From: Chloroflexota bacterium | GTDB lineage: Bacteria; Chloroflexota; Dehalococcoidia; SHYB01; JACPQI01 | Reading direction: 5' to 3' | Assembly (NCBI GenBank): GCA_016190545.1 | Contig: JACPQI010000196.1 | Location: 1-12,069, forward strand | Length of the DNA stretch: 12,069 bases | Shown here: one piece after another, positions 1 through 5,679 of the stretch | How positions within the stretch are numbered: the first letter of the stretch is position 1 | Layout: every line of letters begins with the position of its first letter | Program-made: the position numbers and the translations under genes | The notes under the pieces: model-generated | What the model saw: only the letters and a program-made list of their open reading frames with translations | Databases searched by the model: none | Told to the model about the DNA's origin: nothing

Positions 1-597
1 GCCCAGTACCGACGGCAACGCAAGAAGCAAGGCATTCCCGTGGTGTCGCTCGTTGGCTATACCAACGCTGGGAAGAGCACGCTGATGAACGCGCTGAGCG
101 GCGCCAACGTGCTTGTGGAGGACAAGCTGTTCGCCACCCTTGACCCGACGACGCGGCGCATCTATCTGCCGGACGGTCAGAACGCGCTGCTCACCGATAC
201 GGTGGGCTTCATCAACAAGCTGCCGTCCATGCTGGTAGCTGCCTTCCGCGCCACGCTGGAGGAGATGGAGGAAGCCGACCTTCTCCTCCATGTGGTCGAC
301 ATAACCCATAAGAATGCGGCGGAGCAGGCCGAGGTGGTGGAGAAGCAGCTTGCAGACCTGGAGCTACAATCAGTGCCCCGTATCATGGTGCTGAACAAGA
401 TCGACCTCATCACTACGCCGGAAGGCAAGCCCCTGGAGCGTGACGCGGTCATGCGTCACGTGGGGGAGCAGTTCAACCTTGGCGGCGAAGCCATCGTGCT
501 CGTCTCCGCCGCCAAAGGCTGGGGCATGGACCGCTTACGGGAAGCTATCGCCTCCACCCTCGCCACTCGCCGGTCGCAGGTCTCTCTTCCCACATGA
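1..597 (+). CDS. hflX: HflX-family ribosome-associated GTPase, 3' part (5' end outside window)
   Basis: The reading frame is open from the first base, so the gene enters from the left and only the last 198 residues are present. The fragment begins with the basic linker that precedes the G domain (AQYRRQRKKQGIP) and then carries a complete GTPase domain: G1 P-loop GYTNAGKST at fragment residues 19-27, G3 DTVGF near 66-70, G4 NKID near 132-135 and G5 SAAKG near 169-173. GYTNAGKST and the DTVGFI..LP..L..AF..TLEE stretch are diagnostic of HflX rather than Obg, Era or EngA. HflX binds the large ribosomal subunit and splits stalled or heat-damaged ribosomes. The glycine-rich N-terminal HflX domain must lie upstream of the window. 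The protein ends shortly after the G domain, as in short-tailed HflX proteins. It is convergent with the ABC permease gene, with about 100 bp between them. Confidence 0.94.
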   Translation, partial: AQYRRQRKKQGIPVVSLVGYTNAGKSTLMNALSGANVLVEDKLFATLDPTTRRIYLPDGQNALLTDTVGFINKLPSMLVAAFRATLEEMEEADLLLHVVDITHKNAAEQAEVVEKQLADLELQSVPRIMVLNKIDLITTPEGKPLERDAVMRHVGEQFNLGGEAIVLVSAAKGWGMDRLREAIASTLATRRSQVSLPT

Positions 598-606
598 AGC
601 AGCGCG

Positions 607-670
607 GGTCCAGCTAGGAGGGCTGCTGCTCTCCACCGGGGTGGGCGCGGACATCGTGGGTGAGGTGGGC
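607..670. repeat. Dispersed repeat, copy A (64 bp)
   Basis: By hand alignment, this block matches 3384-3447 without gaps at 56 of 64 positions. The identity begins 7 bp outside the small-gene stop codon (GGTCCAG before CTA on the plus strand) and includes the last 18 codons of the gene. Copy A starts 10 bp after the hflX stop. Confidence 0.75.
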
Positions 671-694
671 GGAGCACTGCCTCAGACCGGCCTC
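614..694 (-). pseudogene. Decayed 3' fragment of the small gene family represented at 3391-3666
   Basis: On the minus strand this stretch reads AHLTHDVRAHPGGEQQPS followed by a TAG stop at 614-616. The C-terminus of the intact 91-residue protein at 3391-3666 reads AHLTHDVLAHPGGEQEPS followed by TAG, so 16 of 18 residues agree and the stop is conserved. Upstream of this (about 671-694) the similarity fades to a few residues and an apparent 6-nt length difference. There is no start codon or N-terminal half, because the permease stop codon lies directly next to it at 696-698. It is therefore a remnant, not a gene. It occupies the space between the convergent hflX and ABC permease genes. Confidence 0.7.
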
Positions 695-695
695 G

Positions 696-1496
696 CTACG
701 TGACAATGTCCTTCCTGCGGAACGACCACCACGCCATGGCAAGAAACACAATCACATAGGGGACTTGAAGGGCAACGCCGTTCACCATGTGGTCCCAGTT
801 TACGGGACTGGCAAAGATCCCTTCCCATGCCCTCCAGTAGTGGGTGGGCAAGGAGCTTCGCACGTCCCCCATGAATGTGAACGAGTCCAGTATCCGCGAG
901 ATGACTGCTAAGCCAAAGGCGCCTGCGGCTGCGTAGAGAGGCGAGTTCGACAGTGAGGAGATGAGGAACCCGAAACTCATGATGCCTGCCAGACTCCAGG
1001 CCATGTAGGGTGCCGCGATGGCTACGCGCGCTAACGCGACGCCCGCCGGGAGGGTTGTGCCGGACGGGGTTTCAACCGGCTGCCATCCGAATGCTATGAG
1101 GCCAGCGACCACGGCGAGAAGCGTGGCAAGGGCCGTGGCAGCAAGAGTGAGAACGGCGACAACCAGGAGTTTCGAAGCAAGCAGGCGTCCGCGTGTCACG
1201 GGCCTCACGAGGAGATACCCGAGCGTGCCCCAGCCTGCCTCCTCCGCCACCGCGCTGCCGGCGAATATGACGCCTACGAGAGGCAAGACCACGTCTCCTG
1301 CATGCCCTAGCGTGGCAAGGGCCATGTTCAATCCAGAACTGGGCGCCAGCGGAACGAAGCCTTCTGCCCTCGCGTGGCCAGCAGGATTGTATATCCTGAA
1401 GATCAGGGTAAGCAGCACAGGGAAGGCAACGACGATGCCCAGGAGGAGATACGTCCGCAGTCGAAGCGCCTGCTTGTAGAACTCGACGCGGATCAT
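696..1496 (-). CDS. ABC-2 type transporter permease (BcrB/NatB-like)
   Basis: A 266-residue polytopic membrane protein, the transmembrane half of an ABC exporter whose ATPase is encoded just upstream (start and stop overlap as ATGA at 1493-1496, indicating translational coupling). An N-terminal cytoplasmic helix is followed by a hydrophobic span at about residues 15-35. The segment EEAGWGTLGYLLVRPVTRGR near residues 85-104 is the typical ABC-2 coupling region (E..GTL..LL..PV.R). Further hydrophobic spans lie at about 112-135, 157-180, 186-200 and 243-259, giving roughly six segments with both ends cytoplasmic. The substrate cannot be read from the sequence; relatives export peptides, antibiotics, lipids or sodium. 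The TetR gene next door suggests drug- or ligand-inducible expression. Confidence 0.87.
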   Translation of the reverse strand: MIRVEFYKQALRLRTYLLLGIVVAFPVLLTLIFRIYNPAGHARAEGFVPLAPSSGLNMALATLGHAGDVVLPLVGVIFAGSAVAEEAGWGTLGYLLVRPVTRGRLLASKLLVVAVLTLAATALATLLAVVAGLIAFGWQPVETPSGTTLPAGVALARVAIAAPYMAWSLAGIMSFGFLISSLSNSPLYAAAGAFGLAVISRILDSFTFMGDVRSSLPTHYWRAWEGIFASPVNWDHMVNGVALQVPYVIVFLAMAWWSFRRKDIVT

Positions 1497-2407
1497 CGCG
1501 CTTCCTCCGCAAGGACTTGCAGGAATGCATCCTCCAACCGGTGCCGTGAGGTGATCGTCTTGACGCCGATGCCGTGTTGGACCAGCGCCGAAACAAAAGC
1601 CTCGCGTTCCAGTCCGTCAAGCCTCACGGAGAGGCCGGGCGGCTCGCGGGATACCCCGCTCACACCCTGGAGGTTCCCAAGAATCTGGACCGCTCTGTCG
1701 ATATCGTCCACCTCGACATACACTGACGAGCCAGCTCTCGTGAGGTCCGAGACGGCGCCGTATGCTACGAGGCGTCCGCGATCCATGACCGCCACGTGAC
1801 TACAAACTTGCTCAACTTCCGCCAGGGCGTGGCTCGATAGGATGACAGTCGCGCCGTGGCCGGCAACCTCACGTATGAGCCCACGTACTTCACGGACCTC
1901 CTGCGGATCGAGCCCAACGGTCGGTTCATCCAAGACAAGTAATTCAGGCTGGTTGAGTAGCGCCTGGGCCAGCCCTAACCGCTGCTGCATACCCTTGGAG
2001 TACGTGCCAGCCTTTCGCTCAATGGCGTCGCCCAAGCCGGCCACCTTTAAGGCGAGTTCCAGATTCGCTTCCCTCAGCCCCTGGCCGCCCGCCTGCCAAA
2101 ACAACTCCAAGTTGCGCCGCCCTGAGAGGTGTGGCACGAACGCCGGCTTTTCTACAAGAACACCAACGCGCCGCAGGACGGAATGACCAGGGGTCATCTG
2201 ATGCCCGAAGATATATGCGCTTCCGGATGTCGGATGGACCAGGCCAAGCATCATTCTCAGAGTCGTTGTCTTTCCACAACCGTTCGGGCCCAGGAGGCCG
2301 AAGACCTGACCGCGGCCGACTGTGAGGTTGAGGTCTGTCACTGCTATGACGCCGCCTTTGAAAGCCTTTGTCAATCCCGCCAGGCGAACAGCCGGGTTAT
2401 CTACCAT
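1493..2407 (-). CDS. ABC transporter ATP-binding protein (BcrA/NatA-like)
   Basis: A cytoplasmic ATPase of about 304 residues that powers the permease encoded by the next gene. Numbered from the ATG at 2407: Walker A GPNGCGKTT at 40-48, signature YSKGMQQRL at 136-144, Walker B LLVLDEP at 156-162, D-loop GLDP, and H-loop histidine 193 in SSHALAE. The Q-loop position reads VGVLVEKPAFVPHLSG, so glutamate 86 stands where most ABC proteins have glutamine. This E-x-P-x-F-x-P pattern is the one seen in bacitracin/lantibiotic-type BcrA ATPases. The C-terminal 80 residues form the small regulatory domain of multidrug ABC-A proteins. A GTG at 2414-2416 would add three residues, but it overlaps the GGAG at 2417-2420. 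That GGAG is well placed (9 nt) for the ATG, so I chose the ATG. The operon is transcribed away from tetR. Confidence 0.9.
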   Translation of the reverse strand: MVDNPAVRLAGLTKAFKGGVIAVTDLNLTVGRGQVFGLLGPNGCGKTTTLRMMLGLVHPTSGSAYIFGHQMTPGHSVLRRVGVLVEKPAFVPHLSGRRNLELFWQAGGQGLREANLELALKVAGLGDAIERKAGTYSKGMQQRLGLAQALLNQPELLVLDEPTVGLDPQEVREVRGLIREVAGHGATVILSSHALAEVEQVCSHVAVMDRGRLVAYGAVSDLTRAGSSVYVEVDDIDRAVQILGNLQGVSGVSREPPGLSVRLDGLEREAFVSALVQHGIGVKTITSRHRLEDAFLQVLAEEAR

Positions 2408-2479
2408 TGTGGGCACTCCGTACGCTCGCTGTGCGCCTTAGCCAAGCGCCCGTCCAGGTGCCCGGTGCGTCAGCGCAGT

Positions 2480-2593
2480 TCAATGCGGCCTCAGTGCCGA
2501 GCCCGCCAACACATGCGCCACTACCAGACCGGCTAACAACAGCGCGACGATGACGAATGCGACGAATTTCATGTTGATTCTGGGCTTTGGCAT
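2480..2593 (-). CDS. Small single-span membrane protein, first ORF of the ABC operon (hypothetical)
   Basis: A 37-codon open frame starting at ATG 2591-2593 and ending at TGA 2480-2482. The protein is a short basic head (MPKPRIN), a strongly hydrophobic segment of about 20 residues (FVAFVIVALLLAGLVVAHVL) and a short basic tail (GSALRPH), i.e. one transmembrane helix. A second in-frame ATG at 2570-2572 would give 30 residues starting MKF. An AGGGA lies 10 nt before the first ATG, a slightly long spacing. It lies between the minus-strand promoter at 2671-2699 and the ATPase gene 72 bp downstream, so it would be the first gene of that transcript. I recognise no family. It could be a small regulatory subunit of the exporter or a chance hydrophobic frame. 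Confidence 0.45.
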   Translation of the reverse strand: MPKPRINMKFVAFVIVALLLAGLVVAHVLAGSALRPH

Positions 2594-2618
2594 CGGGGCA
2601 TCATCCCTGCGAAGCACC

Positions 2619-2627
2619 TGCTATAAT
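2619..2627 (+). promoter_or_regulatory. Extended -10 promoter of tetR
   Basis: TGC-TATAAT is a perfect -10 hexamer (2622-2627) with the TGn extension. No convincing -35 is seen at 17 bp, which is common for extended -10 promoters. Transcription would start near 2634, about 59 nt before the tetR ATG, so the palindrome at 2643-2672 lies in the transcribed leader. Confidence 0.6.
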
Positions 2628-2642
2628 GTTGTCCGTAACCGC

Positions 2643-2672
2643 ATACCGGAACAGAGTTCTCAGTTCCGATAT
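2643..2672. promoter_or_regulatory. Palindromic operator, probable TetR-family binding site
   Basis: An inverted repeat with arms ATACCGGAAC (2643-2652) and GTTCCGATAT (2663-2672) and a 10-bp centre; the arms pair at 9 of 10 positions. It lies about 9-38 nt downstream of the predicted tetR start site, and its right arm overlaps the first two bases of the minus-strand -10 (2671-2676). A repressor bound here would block both divergent transcripts. Assignment to the adjacent TetR protein is inferred from position. Confidence 0.6.
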
Positions 2673-2699
2673 GATAACGGCGCTAAGGTGAGATGTCAA
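2671..2699 (-). promoter_or_regulatory. Sigma-70 promoter for the ABC operon, divergent from tetR
   Basis: Read on the minus strand, TTGACA (complement of 2694-2699) is a perfect -35. It is followed by a 17-bp spacer and TATCAT (complement of 2671-2676), which has one mismatch to the -10 consensus. The start site would fall near 2664, inside the palindrome. The -35 overlaps the first codons of tetR. Confidence 0.65.
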
Positions 2700-3394
2700 G
2701 ACGAGTACTCCAAGTGACTGCCGAACATATGCTCTGCGAGCCCGGACGCTCCGACGCCCAGGCCAACCGGCGTCGGGTGTTAGACGCCGCACGGGAGGTT
2801 TTCAAGGAGCAAGGGCAGGCCGCCGAAATGAGAGAGATAGCGCGAAGGGCGGATGTCGGCCTTGCAACTATCTATCGAGGGTTTGGCAACAAAGAAGGCC
2901 TGCTGTTAGCGCTGGCCCAGCAGTTCATGAGCGACGTCTTCGGCCTTCTCTCTGTGGCCGAAGAACAGCGAAGCCCCGTCGACGGCCTGCGACACGTCCT
3001 CACTGGTGCCATCGAGTTCATCGACAAATACGGCCCCGTGTTCGACATCAGTGCTGGTCACTTTCGGAGCAGCAGTCCACAATCGCACGCCGTCGACTTC
3101 AGATCTAGGATGCACAAACTTGTCGAGCGCGGCGTCCATTCCGGAGACTTCCGGGATGACATTGACATCGATGTTGTTGTCCACGTCATCTTCGGTTCGT
3201 TGGTCACGATGGCGCACGCACGGGACTTGACACCTGTGCCTCGCTCAGAAGACTACGCCAACACAGTCCTACGGCTTCTTGCTCGCCCTGCGCGGCAACA
3301 ATCTAACGACGCTCGCTCACCGAACGAATCGGGCATGAAAAAGTGGAGGCAGCAAGCAGCGATCAGGCAAGTAAGAAACCCGAGGTCCAGCTAA
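2693..3394 (+). CDS. TetR/AcrR-family transcriptional repressor
   Basis: A 233-residue DNA-binding regulator. The N-terminal TetR domain begins around residue 26 (RRRVLDAAREVFKEQG) and the helix-turn-helix lies at about 46-70 (MREIARRADVGLATIYRGFG, then NKEGLL), a clear family signature. The remaining part is the variable ligand-binding and dimerisation domain, so the effector is unknown. The start at 2693 is supported by AAGGTGAG immediately upstream. It gives a 25-residue extension before the first helix; the next in-frame ATG (residue 13) has no ribosome-binding site. The gene is divergent from the ABC exporter operon, with a palindrome in the shared promoter region, so it probably represses that operon and itself. 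The tail beyond about residue 205 is polar and low in structure. Its last codons lie inside the dispersed repeat, and its TAA (3392-3394) overlaps the stop codon of the convergent gene. Confidence 0.92.
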   Translation: MSRRVLQVTAEHMLCEPGRSDAQANRRRVLDAAREVFKEQGQAAEMREIARRADVGLATIYRGFGNKEGLLLALAQQFMSDVFGLLSVAEEQRSPVDGLRHVLTGAIEFIDKYGPVFDISAGHFRSSSPQSHAVDFRSRMHKLVERGVHSGDFRDDIDIDVVVHVIFGSLVTMAHARDLTPVPRSEDYANTVLRLLARPARQQSNDARSPNESGMKKWRQQAAIRQVRNPRSS

Positions 3395-3447
3395 GATGGC
3401 TCCTGCTCCCCACCAGGGTGAGCGAGGACATCATGGGTGAGGTGGGC
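3384..3447. repeat. Dispersed repeat, copy B (64 bp)
   Basis: Matches 607-670 at 56 of 64 positions without gaps. This copy spans the last codons of tetR and the 3' end of the convergent 91-residue gene, for which it is in-frame coding sequence. That makes this the intact context and copy A the remnant. Confidence 0.75.
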
Positions 3448-3666
3448 GAGTTGGGTCTGGACCTCGCCCAGGGTAGCGAGGAGCTCAAGATAGAGGTGCG
3501 GGTCTTCGTCCATCATCATGAAGGCGCTGAACCCCGGATGGCCGTCCTCAGCCGGTTCCAGCAAGGCCAGGAAATAGCCGCCCTCGACAGTCGTTGTGGT
3601 GCCGTCGTTGTACTTGATGGTGATGCTTGCAATGGGGTTTTCGTGGAGGCCGTTTGACTCTTGCAT
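3391..3666 (-). CDS. Small hypothetical protein (91 aa)
   Basis: An acidic, soluble 91-residue protein of no family I recognise. The N-terminal half looks beta-rich (SITIKYNDGTTTTVEGGYF), followed by acidic loops (LEPAEDG, MMMDEDPH), a helical stretch (LYLELLATLGEVQTQLAHL) and an invariant-looking end (THDVLAHPGGEQEPS). It has no signal peptide or membrane segment. The ATG at 3664-3666 is preceded by GAGGTGAGG about 5 nt upstream, a very good ribosome-binding site, which supports real translation. The stop overlaps the tetR stop in the convergent arrangement CTAA at 3391-3394. A degraded copy of its 3' end exists at 614-694, so this is a small gene family with at least two members in 3 kb. 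Function unknown. Confidence 0.7.
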   Translation of the reverse strand: MQESNGLHENPIASITIKYNDGTTTTVEGGYFLALLEPAEDGHPGFSAFMMMDEDPHLYLELLATLGEVQTQLAHLTHDVLAHPGGEQEPS

Positions 3667-3756
3667 GGGACCTCACCTCGTACGGCTCTGAAATCACAAG
3701 GGAATGTTTCGTGTTATCTTACCACGGCTGGCTCCGTGTGCAGGGCTGGACGGGTC

Positions 3757-3765
3757 TGGTATCAT
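3757..3765 (+). promoter_or_regulatory. Possible extended -10 for the SDR gene at 3794
   Basis: TGG-TATCAT, one mismatch to the consensus -10 with a TGn extension, ends 28 nt before the SDR ATG. No good -35 is visible. A GGAGG at 3780-3784 lies 9 nt before that ATG and serves as its ribosome-binding site. Confidence 0.35.
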
Positions 3766-3793
3766 CACAGCAGTTTTATGGAGGGTGACAACA

Positions 3794-4660
3794 ATGCGAC
3801 GATTTGAAGGCAAAGTGGCGATAGTGACCGGCGCCGGTGGCCGGAAGAACATGGGGCGGGCCAGCGCCTTTCGACTGGCCTCTGAGGGAGCCAAAGTGGT
3901 GCTGACCGACCTGCCAGCGGAGCGAGTGGCTGCCGAGGTCGGGAATATGGCCCCGCCAAGCTCATGGAAGGGCATCTTCTCCAATGCCGAGGAGATCCAG
4001 CGGAATGGCGGCGTTGCTAAGGCGATCACGGCTGACCTGGGTGCCCGCTCCGACCTGGAAAAGCTGGTCAACGAGACCCTCAAGAGCTTCGGCAAGGTGG
4101 ATATTCTGGTGAACTGCGCTGCCGTGCGCCAGCGCCGCTGGGGCGAGCGCCTCATGATGACGGAAACGCCGGAAGACGAAATGGACGTCGCCCTGCGCAT
4201 CAACTTCTATGCGCCGTGGCTTCTCTCCAAGCTGGTTGTGGCCGATCTGGTCTAGCGAAGGCAAGGCGGGCGCATCGTCAACATCGCATCCCTGGCAGGT
4301 AAACAGGCGATTCCCATGGGCGGTCCCTACAGCATCTCCAAGTTCGCCGTGATAGGGCTGACCCAGACGATGGCGTTGGAGTTGGGGAAGTTCGGCATCA
4401 CCGTGAACGCGGTCTGTCCGGGGTGGACCGACACAGACCGGCTGGAAGCCAACGCCAGTCTCATCGCCAACCAGAAGTCGCGCGAAGCGGCGGAGGCGGA
4501 GAAGAAGAAGCGTGACGAGGAGTGGATCGCCAAGAACCCCATGCGGCGCGTGACCACGCCCGAGGACATCGCCAACGCCGTCGTCTTCCTCGCCTCCGAT
4601 GATGCCTCCGACATCAATGGTCAGTCCCTCAACGTCTGCGGAGGCGTATTGCTTTCGTAG
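3794..4660 (+). pseudogene. Short-chain dehydrogenase/reductase interrupted by an in-frame TAG
   Basis: One continuous frame of 288 codons plus stop, with a TAG at codon 154 (4253-4255). Before it: the NAD(P)-binding turn TGAGGRKNMGR at 12-22, an NNAG-like NCAA at 107-110, and the active-site region asparagine 137. After it, in the same frame: catalytic Ser166, then Tyr179 and Lys183 (YSISK) with the usual 13-residue Ser-Tyr spacing, VNAVCPGW at 204-211 and the C-terminal FLASDDASDINGQSLNVCGG. All SDR motifs are therefore intact apart from this one codon. The usual residue there is variable and polar, and one base change from AAG, CAG or GAG would give TAG. As written, the product ends before the catalytic residues and would be inactive. 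Frame and motif preservation point to a recent mutation or a sequencing error. It would otherwise be a classical 3-oxoacyl-reductase-like SDR. Confidence 0.8.
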
Positions 4661-4707
4661 CATGACTGTGGGTCTGCTACACTATCTTCTTGCAGGCCCA
4701 CGGCTGT

Positions 4708-5676
4708 ATGAGCATTATCACTGTCGAACGCCTTGTTAAACGGTTCAAGGGTACTGTTGCTGTCGACGACGTTTCCTTCGACGTCCAAGATGGGGAGTTT
4801 TTCGGTTTCCTGGGGCCCAATGGGGCGGGGAAAACAACCACCATAAGCGTCCTATGCACCTTGCTGTGGCCCACCTCTGGCAAGGCCACGGTCAACGGCT
4901 ATGACGTGGTCCGCCAGCGCAGCGCGGTGCGGCGCTCCATAGGGCTGGTCTTCCAAGACACCACCCTGGACGACTATATGAGCGCCGAGCAAAACCTCTG
5001 GTTCCACTGCTATGCCTACGGCGTTGCCAGCGACATCGCGCGCACCCGTATGAAGGACCTGCTCACGCTGCTGGAATTGTGGGACCGGCGGCACGACCGA
5101 ATTCGCACCTACTCCGGGGGCATGAAGCGGCGGTTGGAGATTGCGCGGGGACTCCTGCATCACCCCAAAGTGCTGTTTCTTGACGAGCCTACCCTCGGAT
5201 TGGACCCCCAGACACGTCACCGCATCTGGCAATACCTTCAGGAGTTGCGAAAGCGGGAGCGTCTCACCATCTTCATGACCACCCATTACATGGACGAGGC
5301 GGAGCACTGCGACCGCATCGCCATCATCGACCGGGGCAAGATTGTGGTGCTGGACACGCCGGAGCGCCTCAAGGACAGCGTCGGCGGCGACGTCGTCTCC
5401 CTCAAGGCTGTGGACAACACCGCAGCACAACGAGAGATCCACGAACGTTACGGGCTAAAGTCCGAGGTGCAAAACGGGCTGGTGACCTTCACGGTAACGC
5501 ACGGTGAAGAGTTCCTGCCGGAATTTGTTCGGGGGTTTCAGCAGCGGCTGCTCTCCGTGGCAGTGAGCCGCCCGACCCTGGACGATGTCTTTTTGAAGCT
5601 GACAGGCCGCGCCATTCGGGCGCAAGAGGCGGACGCCTTCGACCAGATGCGCCGTATGCGCGGGATGATGAGGTAG
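4708..5676 (+). CDS. ABC transporter ATP-binding protein, DrrA-like (daunorubicin-resistance family)
   Basis: A 322-residue ATPase paired with the permease that begins 3 bp after its stop. Numbered from the ATG: Walker A GPNGAGKTT at 36-44, Q-loop Q83 in LVFQDTTLDDYMSAEQNL, signature YSGGMKRRLEIARGLL at 135-150, Walker B VLFLDEP at 155-161, D-loop GLDP, and H-loop histidine 193 in TTHYMDEAE. YSGGMKRRLEIAR, the acidic LDD after the Q-loop and the C-terminal SRPTLDDVFLKLTGR are characteristic of DrrA-type exporters of drugs or lipids. A TTG at 4690 is in frame but adds only MQAHGC and has no ribosome-binding site. The ATG has no strong one either. The C-terminus is methionine/arginine rich (MRRMRGMMR) and contains the ribosome-binding site of the permease. 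It is about 47 bp downstream of the interrupted SDR and could be co-transcribed with it. Confidence 0.92.
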   Translation: MSIITVERLVKRFKGTVAVDDVSFDVQDGEFFGFLGPNGAGKTTTISVLCTLLWPTSGKATVNGYDVVRQRSAVRRSIGLVFQDTTLDDYMSAEQNLWFHCYAYGVASDIARTRMKDLLTLLELWDRRHDRIRTYSGGMKRRLEIARGLLHHPKVLFLDEPTLGLDPQTRHRIWQYLQELRKRERLTIFMTTHYMDEAEHCDRIAIIDRGKIVVLDTPERLKDSVGGDVVSLKAVDNTAAQREIHERYGLKSEVQNGLVTFTVTHGEEFLPEFVRGFQQRLLSVAVSRPTLDDVFLKLTGRAIRAQEADAFDQMRRMRGMMR

Positions 5677-5679
5677 CCT

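Noticed and set aside
598..627. Inverted repeat AGCAGC...GCTGCT after the hflX stop as a terminator
   Set aside because: The 18-nt loop is large, the stem is only 6 bp and no T-tract follows; it overlaps the dispersed repeat, so the match may be incidental.
4253..4255. TAG in the SDR as a pyrrolysine or other recoded residue
   Set aside because: The position is a variable surface residue with no catalytic role, there is no matching downstream structure I can see, and pyrrolysine is restricted to a few lineages and enzymes.
4675..4683. TGC-TACACT as an extended -10 for the second ABC operon
   Set aside because: It is two mismatches from consensus, has no -35, and the genes may simply be cotranscribed with the upstream SDR; too weak to list.
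4690..4707. TTG at 4690 as the start of the DrrA-like ATPase
   Set aside because: It adds only MQAHGC with no family similarity and no ribosome-binding site; the ATG at 4708 fits the usual N-terminus.
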